Shown here in pieces: positions 49,892 to 59,786 of a stretch of DNA of 64,000 nt. A program made the translations under genes and the position numbers. Position 1 is the first letter of the stretch. Each line of letters opens with the position of its first letter. The notes under the pieces are model-generated. The model saw nothing but the letters and a program-made list of their open reading frames with translations. It had not been told where the DNA came from and ran no database searches. The stretch comes from Rhizobacter terrae (GTDB lineage Bacteria > Pseudomonadota > Gammaproteobacteria > Burkholderiales > Burkholderiaceae_C), in contig NZ_QUSW01000004.1 of NCBI RefSeq assembly GCF_003852895.1, positions 248,001 to 312,000 of the forward strand, in the 5' to 3' direction.

Positions 49892-50158
49892 TCAATTCAC
49901 CGGCTCGGGCTCGGTGTCGTCATCCTGCTTGGGCGAGAAGGTCGAGACGTCCAGGGCTTCCTTGGTGTCCGGCGTGTCTGCGCTCAGATCCACGAGGTAG
50001 CTCTTGAACTTCGCGGCCGTCGTGCCAGCGTCGCCGGGGATGGCGTCGGTGGCCGCCGTGGGCGGTGGAGGCGGCGCCGGAGCGTCGCTGCCGCCGCCGC
50101 AGCCGCTGAGCAAGGCCACCGACGAGAACAGCATGGCCAAAGTCTGCTTCTGGTTCAT
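49892..50158 (-). CDS. Small hypothetical lipoprotein
   Basis: This 88-residue protein has a lipobox (MLFSSVALLSGC), a Pro-rich linker (DAPAPPPPP) and a short acidic end. No known domain is visible. ATG 50158 has GAAAGGG upstream. It follows the DUF4331 gene by 11 bases, so it is probably cotranslated with it. Confidence 0.7.
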   Translation of the reverse strand: MNQKQTLAMLFSSVALLSGCGGGSDAPAPPPPPTAATDAIPGDAGTTAAKFKSYLVDLSADTPDTKEALDVSTFSPKQDDDTEPEPVN

Positions 50159-50169
50159 GGCAGGCCCTT

Positions 50170-51696
50170 TCAATGCGCGCCCGGGGCGGGCGTGTAGAGG
50201 TACGGGAACTTCGACAGCAGAGGCACCACCGCCTGGTCCACCGCGTCATGCAGCTTGAGCGACGTGCTGCCCAGCGGCACGTTGGCAGGCTTGCACTCCG
50301 TGCCCAGTCCCAGCGCATTGGTGTCGCCGTTGATCATGCACAGGCCGCCCATCACCGCCACGAGCGAGATGTCGACGACGTCGTCCTTCGGGCGGCGGCC
50401 GTTCGGGAATCCCGCTGCATCGCCACCGGCCAGGCCGAGGCGGTTCTGCGAGGCTTCCGCCGTCGCGGCCGTGCTGGTGTTCAGGCGCAGCATCTCCGAG
50501 GCCACCACGTTGGCCGGCTTGTTCACGCCGGCAATGCCGGTGAGGAACGTTGTCACGAGGTCGGTGCGCGGGATGTTCTTCGGCGCCGTGTTGGGCAGCG
50601 CGAGCGCGATCTCCAGCAGTGCGGGCAGGGTCGGGTTGGTCACGTAATCAGCGAACTGGGCGTCGTCCTTGGGCTTGGAGCCATTGAACTTGTCTTTGTC
50701 GGGCAGTCCGATGACAACTTCGTTAACCAGCGGCATGCCCAGGCGCGAGACCTGTGTCCAGGCGCCGCCCACCACGGCGGTCGTCTGGTAGCCGCTCTTG
50801 GGCTTGGGGTTGAGCAGGCTGCCCTGGCGCAGGCTGGCGGTGGTCCAGGCACCGATCACCGGGTCGCTGCCGGCCGTGAGGCAGGACTTGTGCACTTCCA
50901 TCGCCAAGGTGGTGACGTTTGCATCGTCAATGACGTTGGGCACGGCGTTGATGAGCGTGGGATCGGTGATGACCGAGACCGGCGCGTTCACCAGGTCGAA
51001 GATGGTGCCCAGGTTCACCGCGAACGGGTCCTTGCGCTGGCCGACGAAGAGCTTGGCTGGCGTGTTGCACCCGGGGATGTTCACCGTGTAGATGTGCTTG
51101 GCGGCGTAGCCTTCGTAGTCGGGGATGGTCTTGGTACCGATGTTGTCCACCGGCTTGTCGAAGGTGGCGCTGCCGCCCGTGGCGTTGGTGATGGCAGCGC
51201 GCGTGCCGGTGCGGCGATCGCCCCGCACCACGTCCACGGTGTAGCTCTCGGAGACATTCAGCGACGGCGACTTCACGTCCGTCACCTGCCCCGCCTGGAT
51301 CAGCGGAATGGCCACGTTCTTGCCGCCGATGGGCAGCGTCACCGAGTTCAGCTTGTTCTTGAAGCGGAACTGGAAGGTGATGTCTTCCTTCGCGTCGCCG
51401 TTGTTGTCGATGTGGATCTCGTACAGGGCGTTCTGGTCCAGCGTGAAGTAGTTCGGCCCGCCGTACGGAGCCTGCAGCGGCAGGTAGTTCGCGATCAGCG
51501 TGACGTAGCCTTCGCGGCCCGGCTCATAGCTGGCGAACATGTAGAGGTCGGTGGCATCGACCTTCGGCATGGTGGTGATGGACGGGGCCTCGCGGTGGCT
51601 GGAGGCCTGGGCGGGCGCGGCGATGAGTCCGGCGGTGGCGGCGCACAGGGCGGCCGCGAGCGGCAGCATGCGCCGCTTGGCAAAACGTTGAGTCAT
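50170..51696 (-). CDS. DUF4331 family secreted protein
   Basis: This 508-residue protein begins with a signal peptide (LPLAAALCAATAGLIAAPAQA) and then SSHREAP, the hallmark start of mature DUF4331 proteins. The D-A-T-D-x-Y-M-F motif and later beta-rich repeats are present (VDATDLYMFASYEPG). The family function is unknown. It heads an operon with a small lipoprotein, a TPR protein and a HupE/UreJ protein. Confidence 0.9.
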   Translation of the reverse strand: MTQRFAKRRMLPLAAALCAATAGLIAAPAQASSHREAPSITTMPKVDATDLYMFASYEPGREGYVTLIANYLPLQAPYGGPNYFTLDQNALYEIHIDNNGDAKEDITFQFRFKNKLNSVTLPIGGKNVAIPLIQAGQVTDVKSPSLNVSESYTVDVVRGDRRTGTRAAITNATGGSATFDKPVDNIGTKTIPDYEGYAAKHIYTVNIPGCNTPAKLFVGQRKDPFAVNLGTIFDLVNAPVSVITDPTLINAVPNVIDDANVTTLAMEVHKSCLTAGSDPVIGAWTTASLRQGSLLNPKPKSGYQTTAVVGGAWTQVSRLGMPLVNEVVIGLPDKDKFNGSKPKDDAQFADYVTNPTLPALLEIALALPNTAPKNIPRTDLVTTFLTGIAGVNKPANVVASEMLRLNTSTAATAEASQNRLGLAGGDAAGFPNGRRPKDDVVDISLVAVMGGLCMINGDTNALGLGTECKPANVPLGSTSLKLHDAVDQAVVPLLSKFPYLYTPAPGAH

Positions 51697-51838
51697 GGTC
51701 TGTCTTCCTTCTGGCTGTGGTGAAACACAAGGTCGGGCACCGCTTCGAATGCTTGCCTTGCGGCGCCTGACCGTGCTCTACGCAGCCTTTGGAAGACTGG
51801 ATGCAGCGTGGCGATGCGCGCTGCCAATCACCTTGCTG

Positions 51839-52309
51839 TCAGGTGGACTTCAATCGCAGCTCGAATTCCTGTCGCAGCTGCCGGCGCGTGAGCGCCGCGG
51901 CATGGCGGCGCTTCTGGTCGTCGGTGACGGGGACCAGCGGCGGCACCGCAGAGGCCTTCCTGTTCTCGTCCATCGCCACCATGGTGAAGAAGCAGCTGTT
52001 GGCATGGCGCAGGGTCTGCGTCTGGATGTTCTCGGCCACCACCTTGATGCCCACCTCCATCGAGGTGTTGCCGGTGTAGTTCACGCTCGCGAGGAAGGTG
52101 ACCAGCTCGCCCACGTGGATGGGCTGGCGGAACATCACCTGGTCCACCGACAGCGTCACCACATATTGCCCGCAGTAGCGGCTGGCGCAGGCGTAGGCCA
52201 CCTGGTCCAGCAGCTTGAGGATGGTGCCGCCGTGCACGTTGCCGGTGAAGTTGGCCATGTCCGGCGTCATCAGCACCGTCATGGTGAGTTCGTGGTTGGG
52301 AAGATTCAT
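51839..52309 (-). CDS. Acyl-CoA thioesterase (hotdog fold)
   Basis: This 156-residue hexameric-type thioesterase has a hotdog domain with NVHGGTILKLLDQVAYACASRYCG and NCFF-like CFFTMVAMDENRKA. It hydrolyses acyl-CoA to free acid and CoA. ATG 52309 begins MNLPNHELTM, as in relatives. A gene encoding a sigma-like protein is divergent upstream. Confidence 0.93.
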   Translation of the reverse strand: MNLPNHELTMTVLMTPDMANFTGNVHGGTILKLLDQVAYACASRYCGQYVVTLSVDQVMFRQPIHVGELVTFLASVNYTGNTSMEVGIKVVAENIQTQTLRHANSCFFTMVAMDENRKASAVPPLVPVTDDQKRRHAAALTRRQLRQEFELRLKST

Positions 52310-52431
52310 GGACCCCGTTCCTCTGTGTTTCAACGATTGCCGCCAGTATGACGGCCCGACCTGCATCCACGGCAGCGGGTGACGCGTATACGGGGCACAT
52401 TCGAACGGGCAGGCCCGTCTACAGGAGCGCG

Positions 52432-52827
52432 ATGAGCGAGGAGAGGACGGCAGCGAACGCGGCATCGGCGGACGAAGATGCGGTGTTGCGGACCCTGCTG
52501 TCTCGCATCGCCCTGGGCGACCGCGCCGCACTCGCGGAGTTCTACGACCGCACGGTGTCGCGGGTTTATGCCTGTGCGCGTGCCATCGTGCGCGGCGACC
52601 GGGAAGCGGAGCTGGCCACCGAGGATGTGTACCTGCAGGTCTGGAAGCAGGCCTCAAGCGTGTCGCGCCACGGCTTTCACGTCGTGTCGTGGCTCTTGAT
52701 CCTCACCCGCCACCGGGCCTTGCCGCCGGGCGAGGTCGCCAGGACAAAGGCCCGGGTTCGCCGGGCCTTGCTGGAATCAGGACACGGCGGACACGAGGGT
52801 CCGCCGGACGACCTCACGACGCCTTGA
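52432..52827 (+). CDS. Sigma-70 region 2-only protein (truncated ECF-like sigma factor)
   Basis: This 131-residue protein has ECF-type sigma region 2 (LLSRIALGDRAALAEFYDRTVSRVYACARAIV, then YLQVWKQA and VVSWLLILTRHRAL). Region 4 is absent: the frame ends after a short basic tail. ATG 52432 has AGGAG five bases upstream. It may be a decaying gene or a region-2-only regulator. Its end overlaps the convergent sodC gene by 14 bases. Confidence 0.65.
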   Translation: MSEERTAANAASADEDAVLRTLLSRIALGDRAALAEFYDRTVSRVYACARAIVRGDREAELATEDVYLQVWKQASSVSRHGFHVVSWLLILTRHRALPPGEVARTKARVRRALLESGHGGHEGPPDDLTTP

Positions 52828-53335
52828 TGACGCCGCAGGCGACGCGCGCGCCGGAGTTGCCGGTGGGCTGGGTCTTGTAGTCGTCCGGGCCGGCGTGGAC
52901 GATGAGGCCGCGGCCGACCAGGTCCGACGTGCCTGAACCGATGCTGACGCCGCTCAGCTCGAAGCTGGTGTTGACGTTGCCGCTGGCATCGGCCGTCAGG
53001 CCGGGGAAGTCGCCGGCGTGATGGTCGTGGTCCTGCGGGCCATGGGGCTTGCCGCTCGGGTTGAAGTGGCCGGCGGTGCTCATGCCGTCGCCGCTGGAGC
53101 AGTCGCCCTTCTCATGGGCGTGGAAACCGTGCTCGCTGTTGGGCGCGAGGCCGGTGATGTTGGCGGTGACCAGCACCTTGTCGCCCTTTTGCTGGAAGGT
53201 GACGGTGCCTGCCACGGCGTTGCCCTTGGTGGGTTCGAGCGTGGCCACGGCCTTCGGGCCGCTGCTGCCGAAGGTGCCGCAGGCGCTGAGGGCCGCCGCG
53301 GCAGCGAGGATGGCGAGGGAGGTGCGTGCGTTCAT
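52814..53335 (-). CDS. sodC: Cu/Zn superoxide dismutase, lipoprotein
   Basis: This 173-residue periplasmic enzyme dismutates superoxide. The N-terminus has a lipobox-like sequence (AAAAALSACG). Metal ligands are clear: HGFHAHEKGDC, GHFNPSGKPHG, HAGDFPGL, and the later RGLIVHAGPDDY with C in VACGVI. Its length and motifs are normal for bacterial SodC. Confidence 0.95.
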   Translation of the reverse strand: MNARTSLAILAAAAALSACGTFGSSGPKAVATLEPTKGNAVAGTVTFQQKGDKVLVTANITGLAPNSEHGFHAHEKGDCSSGDGMSTAGHFNPSGKPHGPQDHDHHAGDFPGLTADASGNVNTSFELSGVSIGSGTSDLVGRGLIVHAGPDDYKTQPTGNSGARVACGVIKAS

Positions 53336-53432
53336 TCGATCTCCTGGATGGTTCTTGGAACGGGACGGATGTTAGGCCCGTTGGACGTACGGAGTGGGAT
53401 GCAGGACGGATGCATGCCGGCCTCCTCGAAAC

Positions 53433-54500
53433 TCAAAGCGGCAAGGCCTCGACCTTGCCGCCTTCAACCAAGGCTGCGAAGTCATCGCGCAACTGCTGGC
53501 TTTGCTGCACCGCCTTCGACCACGCCTTCACGCGCGCCGCGGTGTCGTCGCCGTAGTGCTTGAAGTCATTGCGGTCGGGCAGCTTGCCGTTGGGCAAGGT
53601 GGCGATCCACTCCGGCGTTGGCGCCAGCACCACCACGTTGTCCAACCGCTCGGTCGCGCGGTGGCGGTGCTTGAAGGCCTTGTCCAGCCAGCCCGGGATC
53701 ACCGTCTTCTGGAAGTGCGGGTACAGCACCAGTCCATCGGCCATGGAGGCGTAGTTCAGGTGCAGGTGGTAGTCGGTGATGCCACCGTCCCAGTACGCAC
53801 CGCGCGGTGCACCGGGAATGTCATGCACCGCCTCCAGCCAGAACGGGATGGAGCAACTCGCGAGGATGCTCGCGGCCAGGTTGCTCGCATCCAGCGCCAC
53901 GGTGTGCGTGCGGTAGTCGTGGAGATGCAGCGGCACCGCATCGCGCGCATCCGAGAAGATCACCCGCTCCAGCCAGCCGCCCATGGCCTTGCGGCTGATG
54001 GCGTTGGTGGCGAAGGCACCCAGGTAGCCCAGCGGCGTGGTGATGCGGCCTTCGCGCCGCATGATGTGCCGTCCACGGCTGGTGAACACATGCAGCCGGT
54101 AGCGCGGATGGTTCAGCACCTCGTGCGTGCGTCCGCCGAAGCGCTCCACCAGCTTCGCACCGAAGGCCTCGCTGACGTGCTTCGCCTTGGGCTGCTTGCC
54201 CGGCTCGTGCTCGTATTCCTGGTGGATGTAGTCGTCGGCCATCTGCGCAAAGGCAGCGGCCGGGTCGTCCAGGCAGGCGGTGGCCATGCGCCACGCGCCG
54301 ATGGATGCGCCCATCAGGTGCACCGTGTGGCCGGTCCCCGCCAGCCATTCGCCGAAGATGAACTGGTCCAGCGGACTCAGCACCAGGCCCTTGGGGCCGC
54401 CGGCCGCGGCGGGAATCACCCGCACGTCCTGCGGCTTCAGGCCCTGCTCGCGGATGCGGGCAAGGGCCCGGGGCCCGGCGTGGACGGCGAGTGCCTTCAT
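53433..54500 (-). CDS. Patatin-like phospholipase
   Basis: This 355-residue protein has the nucleophile motif GASIG (Ser66) and the catalytic Asp in AYWDGGITD, the dyad of patatin phospholipases. No signal peptide is evident, so cytoplasmic action is likely. The ATG at 54500 lies seven bases after the tex stop, so it belongs to the tex transcript. Substrate is unknown. Confidence 0.88.
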   Translation of the reverse strand: MKALAVHAGPRALARIREQGLKPQDVRVIPAAAGGPKGLVLSPLDQFIFGEWLAGTGHTVHLMGASIGAWRMATACLDDPAAAFAQMADDYIHQEYEHEPGKQPKAKHVSEAFGAKLVERFGGRTHEVLNHPRYRLHVFTSRGRHIMRREGRITTPLGYLGAFATNAISRKAMGGWLERVIFSDARDAVPLHLHDYRTHTVALDASNLAASILASCSIPFWLEAVHDIPGAPRGAYWDGGITDYHLHLNYASMADGLVLYPHFQKTVIPGWLDKAFKHRHRATERLDNVVVLAPTPEWIATLPNGKLPDRNDFKHYGDDTAARVKAWSKAVQQSQQLRDDFAALVEGGKVEALPL

Positions 54501-54507
54501 CGGCCCA

Positions 54508-56847
54508 TCAGCGCTTGGTCTGCAGCTTCGCGAAGGCGGCGGCCATGGCCGACTGGCCCTGCGGTTGCGCCTGCTGGCGCATCGCGCCGGCGGACACGCG
54601 CTCGTTGCGGCCGGGCTGGCGGAACTGGTTGTTGCCACCTTCTCCCTTGGGCGCCGGCTTGGCATCGAGCTTCATGGTCAGCGAAATGCGCTTGCGGGCC
54701 AGGTCCACCTCCAGCACCTTCACCTTGACGATGTCGCCGGTCTTGACCACCTCGCGCGCATCGTTGACGAACTTGTTGCTGAGCTGGCTCACGTGCACGA
54801 GGCCGTCCTGGTGCACGCCCAGGTCCACGAAGGCGCCGAACTGCGCGACGTTGCTCACCGTGCCTTCCAGCGTCATGCCGGGCTGGAGGTCGGTGATCTC
54901 TTCCACGCCATCGTTGAAGCGCGCGACCTTGAAGTCAGGCCGCGGATCGCGGCCGGGCTTCTCCAGTTCGCCGAGGATGTCCTTCACCGTGATGGCACCG
55001 AACTTCTCGTCGGCGAAGGCTTCGGGCTTGAGCGTGCGGATCACGTCGCTGCGTCCCATCACCTCGTTGGCCGGCTTGTTCACCGTGCTGAGGATGCGCT
55101 CGACCACCGGATAGGTCTCAGGGTGCACGCCCGACTGGTCCAGCGGGTTGTCGCCGCCGCGAATGCGCAGGAAGCCCGCGCTCTGCTCGAAGGTCTTGGC
55201 GCCCAGGCCGCTCACGTCCAGCAACTGCTGCCGGTTGCGGAAGGCGCCGTTGGCATCGCGCCAGCGCACGATGCTCGCGGCCACCGCGCTGCTCAGGCCC
55301 GACACGCGCGACAGCAGCGGCGCGGACGCCGTGTTCAGGTCCACGCCCACCGAGTTCACGCAGTCCTCGATGACGGCGTCCAGGCTCCTGGCCAGCTCGC
55401 TCTGGTTCACGTCGTGCTGGTACTGGCCCACGCCAATGCTCTTGGGCTCGATCTTCACCAGCTCGGCCAGCGGGTCCTGCAGGCGGCGCGCGATGGACAC
55501 CGCGCCGCGCAGGCTCACGTCCAGCTCGGGCAGTTCCTTGCTCGCGTATTCGGAAGCCGAGTAGACCGAGGCGCCCGCCTCGCTCACCACCACCTTCTCG
55601 ATGTGCGTGCCCGGCGCCAACTGCTGGATTCGCTTGATGAGGTCTGCCGCCAGCTTGTCGGTCTCGCGGCTGGCGGTGCCGTTGCCGATGGCGATGAGGT
55701 TCACGCCGTGGGTGGCGCACAGGCGGCCCAGCGTGTGGATGGAGCCTTCCCAGTCCTTGCGCGGCTCGTGCGGGTAGACGGTCGAGGTGTCCAGCACCTT
55801 GCCCGTGTCGCTCACCACCGCCACCTTCACGCCGGTGCGGATGCCCGGGTCCAGGCCCATCACCACGCGCTTGCCGGCGGGTGCGGCCAGCAGCAAGTCG
55901 CGCAGGTTCTCGGCGAACACCTTGATGGCCACGCGCTCGGCTTCCTCGCGCAGGCGGGAGAACAGGTCGCGCTCCAGGCTCAGCGAGAGCTTGACCTTCC
56001 AGGTCCAGGCGATGGTCTTGCGGATGAGGTCGTCGGCGGCGCGCTTCGAATGGCTCCAGCCGAGATGAATCGCGATGCGGCCTTCGGCGATCGTGGGTTG
56101 GCCAGGCTGCGGCTCCTCGGCCAGCACCAGCTTGGCGTCGAGGACTTCCTGCGTGCGTCCACGGAACACCGCCAGGGCACGGTGCGAAGGCACGGTGCGG
56201 ATGGGCTCGTCGTAGTCGAAGTAGTCGCGGAACTTCGCGACCTCGGCGTTGTTCTCGTCCTTGCCGTCCATCAGCTTGGAGCGGAAGAGGCCCTCTTCCC
56301 ACAGCCATTCGCGCAGCTTGCCCACCAGCGCGGCGTCTTCCGCCCAGCGCTCGGAGAGGATGTCGCGCACGCCGTCGAGCACGGCGAAGGCATCGGCAAA
56401 CCCAGCCTCGGCATTCACAAAGGCCGCGGCTTCGGCAGCGGGGTCGAGAGACGGATCGGCGAAGAGCTTGTCGGCCAGCGGCTCGATGCCGGCTTCGCGG
56501 GCGATCATGCCCTTGGTGCGGCGGCGCGGCTTGTACGGCAGGTAGATGTCTTCCAGTTCCTGCTTGGTGGGCACGGCTTCGATCGCAGCGCGCAGCTCGG
56601 GCGTCAGCTTGCCCTGCTCCTCGATGCTCTTGAGCACCGCCGCGCGGCGCTCTTCGAGCTCGCGCAGGTAGCCCAGCCGCGATTCGAGTTCGCGCAACTG
56701 GGTGTCGTCCAGACCGTCGGTGGCTTCCTTGCGGTAGCGTGCGATGAAGGGCACGGTGGCGCCTCCATCCAGCAGTTCAACAGCGGTGTTCACTTGGGCC
56801 GGGCGAACCTTCAGTTCGGCGGCGAGTTGCAACAGGATCTTGTCCAA
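54508..56847 (-). CDS. tex: Tex family RNA-binding transcription accessory protein
   Basis: This 779-residue protein has the usual Tex order: N-terminal helix-turn-helix-like domain, YqgF/RNase H-like domain ([18 protein letters not shown]), helix-hairpin-helix domains ([21 protein letters not shown]) and a C-terminal S1 domain ([21 protein letters not shown]). It binds nucleic acid and affects transcription and toxin expression in some bacteria. A Gly/Gln-rich tail follows. Confidence 0.96.
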   Translation of the reverse strand: MDKILLQLAAELKVRPAQVNTAVELLDGGATVPFIARYRKEATDGLDDTQLRELESRLGYLRELEERRAAVLKSIEEQGKLTPELRAAIEAVPTKQELEDIYLPYKPRRRTKGMIAREAGIEPLADKLFADPSLDPAAEAAAFVNAEAGFADAFAVLDGVRDILSERWAEDAALVGKLREWLWEEGLFRSKLMDGKDENNAEVAKFRDYFDYDEPIRTVPSHRALAVFRGRTQEVLDAKLVLAEEPQPGQPTIAEGRIAIHLGWSHSKRAADDLIRKTIAWTWKVKLSLSLERDLFSRLREEAERVAIKVFAENLRDLLLAAPAGKRVVMGLDPGIRTGVKVAVVSDTGKVLDTSTVYPHEPRKDWEGSIHTLGRLCATHGVNLIAIGNGTASRETDKLAADLIKRIQQLAPGTHIEKVVVSEAGASVYSASEYASKELPELDVSLRGAVSIARRLQDPLAELVKIEPKSIGVGQYQHDVNQSELARSLDAVIEDCVNSVGVDLNTASAPLLSRVSGLSSAVAASIVRWRDANGAFRNRQQLLDVSGLGAKTFEQSAGFLRIRGGDNPLDQSGVHPETYPVVERILSTVNKPANEVMGRSDVIRTLKPEAFADEKFGAITVKDILGELEKPGRDPRPDFKVARFNDGVEEITDLQPGMTLEGTVSNVAQFGAFVDLGVHQDGLVHVSQLSNKFVNDAREVVKTGDIVKVKVLEVDLARKRISLTMKLDAKPAPKGEGGNNQFRQPGRNERVSAGAMRQQAQPQGQSAMAAAFAKLQTKR

Positions 56848-56939
56848 GGTGATCAGGGGGCAGACTGCTATGAAGGCGCGCAGTTTGCCATAGGGGGTGG
56901 CGGCCGGCGCCGCTCGAAACGTGATAGGTGAAACGCGAT

Positions 56940-58166
56940 TCAGCGCCCGGCGGCGGCGTGTCCAGCGACGAAGCCCGAAGCGAAACAGGCCGTGAGCAGG
57001 TAGCCGCCGGTGGGCGCTTCCCAGTCCAGCATCTCGCCGGCGCAGAACACACCGGGGATGTCATGCAGCATCAGGCCGTCGGTCATCGCGTCGAAGGCCA
57101 CGCCGCCTGCGGAACTGATGGCCTCCTCCACCGGACGAGGCTTCACGAGCCGCAGCGGCAGCGACTTGATGGCTGCTGCGAGCTTCGCCGCGTCGTGGAT
57201 CACGTCCTTGGGCAGCAGCTCATGCAACAGCGCGGCCTTCACGCCGTCAAGACCCAGCCGGCTCTTGAGGTGCGTCGACAGCGAACGCGATCCACGCGGG
57301 CGGGCCACTTCCGCGGCGACGAAGCCCAGGTCGCGCTGGGGCAGCAGGTCCAGGTGCACCACCGCCTCGCCCTTGGCGGCGATGGTGTCCCGCACCGGCC
57401 CCGAAGCGGCATAGACGAGGCTGCCTTCCACGCCCGCCTCGGTGATGACGAATTCGCCTGCCTGGTGGAAATGCTCGAAGGCCAGCGCCACGTTCTTCAT
57501 CGGCGTTCCCGCGAATTTGCTGCGGAAGAAATCGGTCCAGGCTGCCACTTCGAAACCGCAGTTCGAGGGTGTCAGTGCGCGCACCGCGACGCCGCGCGAT
57601 TCAAGCAGCGGCAACCAGGCGCCGTCGGAGCCCAGCCTCGGCCAGCTCGCACCGCCCAGCGCAAGCACCACCCTGTCGTGGCCTTGCACGAGCACGTCGC
57701 CCGCCTCGTTGGTGAAGCGCAGGCCGATGCCATCGTCCGCCCAGCCCGTCCAGCGATGCCGCATGTGAAAGCGCACACCCGAACCTCGCAACCTCGCAAG
57801 CCACGCGCGCAGCAGCGGAGCGGCCTTCATGTCGGTGGGAAACACCCGCCCCGAAGAGCCGATGAAAGTCTCCACGCCCAGGCCCTGCGCCCACACGCGC
57901 AACTGCGGCGCGCCGAAGCGGCAAAGCATCGGCTCGATGTCGCGCCGGCGGCCTCCATAGCGCGCTGCGAAGGCCTCGTGTGCTTCCGAATGCGTGAGGT
58001 TCAGGCCGCCCTTGCCCGCCAGCAGGAACTTGCGGCCCACCGACGGCATTGCGTCGTACACGTCGACCTGCACGCCGGCCTGCGACAGCACCTCCGCGGC
58101 CATCAACCCGGCAGGCCCGCCGCCGACGACGACGGCGCGGCGCGCGCCGGAATCAGCGGTAGCCAT
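56940..58166 (-). CDS. TIGR03862-type NAD(P)/FAD-dependent flavoprotein (HI0933/BaiN family)
   Basis: This 408-residue flavoprotein has FAD-binding GGGPAGL at residues 15-21, the [11 protein letters not shown] segment, GRVFPTD and the C-terminal [25 protein letters not shown]. The biochemical reaction is not established for this subgroup. Its start overlaps the stop region of the upstream barrel-like gene by 14 bases, so the two are translationally coupled. Confidence 0.92.
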   Translation of the reverse strand: MATADSGARRAVVVGGGPAGLMAAEVLSQAGVQVDVYDAMPSVGRKFLLAGKGGLNLTHSEAHEAFAARYGGRRRDIEPMLCRFGAPQLRVWAQGLGVETFIGSSGRVFPTDMKAAPLLRAWLARLRGSGVRFHMRHRWTGWADDGIGLRFTNEAGDVLVQGHDRVVLALGGASWPRLGSDGAWLPLLESRGVAVRALTPSNCGFEVAAWTDFFRSKFAGTPMKNVALAFEHFHQAGEFVITEAGVEGSLVYAASGPVRDTIAAKGEAVVHLDLLPQRDLGFVAAEVARPRGSRSLSTHLKSRLGLDGVKAALLHELLPKDVIHDAAKLAAAIKSLPLRLVKPRPVEEAISSAGGVAFDAMTDGLMLHDIPGVFCAGEMLDWEAPTGGYLLTACFASGFVAGHAAAGR

Positions 58167-59664
58167 GCCCCGCCACGCCGAAGGTGAAGGCCATGGACAG
58201 CTCTGCTACCGGCGCTTCCAGCCCGCCCTGGCGCAGCGACTTGATGCGCCCGGCGCCGACACGCACGGACATCGACGGCGACACGGTCACGCCGAGGTAG
58301 GCATTGGGCTGCATGATCGCCCCGCCCTTGCTCTCCACGCCACCGCCGCCGGCGGCGCCCACGAGCATCTCGGCCCCCACGTGCACCGGCCCCCAGATGT
58401 GCGACTGCACGCCCACGCCGAACAGGCCCACGGTGTAGCCGCCCGCGCCGCCGCCCCAGCCGCTGTGGGCCTGGCCGGTGAGGTAGAAGTTCTGCGACAC
58501 GAATCGGTTGGCCTTGAGCGTCACGTTCTGCAGGATGCGGCTGCTGCCGTCCTTGCGCAAGGCGTTGTAGCGCTCGCCGCCGCCCACCCATTCCGTGCGG
58601 GTGTTGCGCAGCGGCGCCGTCACGTCGGTGGGGTCATCGAGGATCCAGTTGAGCGAAGCGGCCGCATGCAGCGCCTTGAAGCTGCCCTGCGGCGCGCGGG
58701 TCACGCCGCCTTCCAGCGACAGGCCCAGCTCGCGCGTGAGGCGCACCGTGCCGTACACGCCGCCCTTGAGCAGCAGGCCACCGCCCACGCTGACATCGCC
58801 GCCACCGCCCATGCCCACCGCTGCACGCGCGCCCACGGTCAGCACGTTGGACCACACGGTCGTCTCGGTGCCGACAGAGCCCAGGTATTCCGCATAGCCC
58901 GCCACGCCGCCGCTGGCCGCGCCCGCGGCTTCGATGCCCCAGTAGGCGTGGTCGCTGATGGCGCGCTCCAGACGCGCGCCGACGAAGCCGATCTTCCCTT
59001 CATACGGCAGGCCGCTGTTGCGCTTGGCGCTTGCCCGCGGCGAGTACACGCCGAACACCGCCTGCACCCGGTCGAAGCCCATGCCCGACCGCCCGCTGAT
59101 CTCCGAACGCTCGCCGATGCGGTTGCCCGCCACGTAGCGGAAGTCCGTCTTCGCGCTCCACACCAAGCCCAGCTGGCGACTGTTGATGTCGCCATTGGCA
59201 AAGCGCACTTGGGACGCCGAGAGGCCGGCGAGGAAAGGCCCGAAGTCCCACAGCAGGTCCAGGTGCGGGCGAAGCATCAGGCCACCACCCACCGGCGCCA
59301 CGCCGCCACCGCCGCCGCCGACGTAGCTGCCCAGTTCCAACGTGAGCGGCCCGCCCAGGCTGCGCTGCCATGACACTTCACCGCCCAGGGTGAAGAGGCC
59401 GCCGCGCTTGCCGCTGATCGCGCCGTAGGCCGCAGGCCCCACGCTCAAGCCATGGCCGACATCGATGAGATAGGTCGTACCCACGAGGCCCATCTTCTCG
59501 TCGCCCGGCAACGACACCTTTTCGATGCCCAGCCTGATCTGCGCCGGTGTGGTCACCAGCGGGTCGGTGGAGGTCTGTGCCCACGACAGCCCGGTGGTGG
59601 CCATGCCAAGACCCGCAAGCCAGTGGCGCAGGTACCGTGCCCGGAAGGAAGAAGATGTGCTCAT
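58153..59664 (-). CDS. Gly-rich exported protein, probable outer-membrane beta-barrel
   Basis: This 503-residue protein has a signal peptide (HWLAGLGMATTGLSWA). The mature part alternates polar and hydrophobic residues with many Gly-rich loops (SYVGGGGGGVAPVGGGLMLRPHLDLLWDF, VGMGGGGDVSVGGGLLLKGG) and ends in an aromatic-type segment ([15 protein letters not shown]), as in barrels. No named family is recognised. It overlaps the downstream flavoprotein by 14 bases. Confidence 0.65.
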   Translation of the reverse strand: MSTSSSFRARYLRHWLAGLGMATTGLSWAQTSTDPLVTTPAQIRLGIEKVSLPGDEKMGLVGTTYLIDVGHGLSVGPAAYGAISGKRGGLFTLGGEVSWQRSLGGPLTLELGSYVGGGGGGVAPVGGGLMLRPHLDLLWDFGPFLAGLSASQVRFANGDINSRQLGLVWSAKTDFRYVAGNRIGERSEISGRSGMGFDRVQAVFGVYSPRASAKRNSGLPYEGKIGFVGARLERAISDHAYWGIEAAGAASGGVAGYAEYLGSVGTETTVWSNVLTVGARAAVGMGGGGDVSVGGGLLLKGGVYGTVRLTRELGLSLEGGVTRAPQGSFKALHAAASLNWILDDPTDVTAPLRNTRTEWVGGGERYNALRKDGSSRILQNVTLKANRFVSQNFYLTGQAHSGWGGGAGGYTVGLFGVGVQSHIWGPVHVGAEMLVGAAGGGGVESKGGAIMQPNAYLGVTVSPSMSVRVGAGRIKSLRQGGLEAPVAELSMAFTFGVAGHGYR

Positions 59665-59786
59665 GCGCGGTCGATTCGATCTGGGCGCGGATGGTACTGG
59701 GTGGCGGCCCGGGCGTAAGAAACTGAGGCGTCGAAACGACATCCGGTGTGGCCCGCCGGGGCGCCAATGAACCGAGGTTTTCCATC

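Noticed and set aside
52747-52769. Inverted repeat AAGGCCCGG/CCGGGCCTT as a terminator
   Set aside because: It lies inside the sigma-like coding sequence and is not followed by a T run on either strand.
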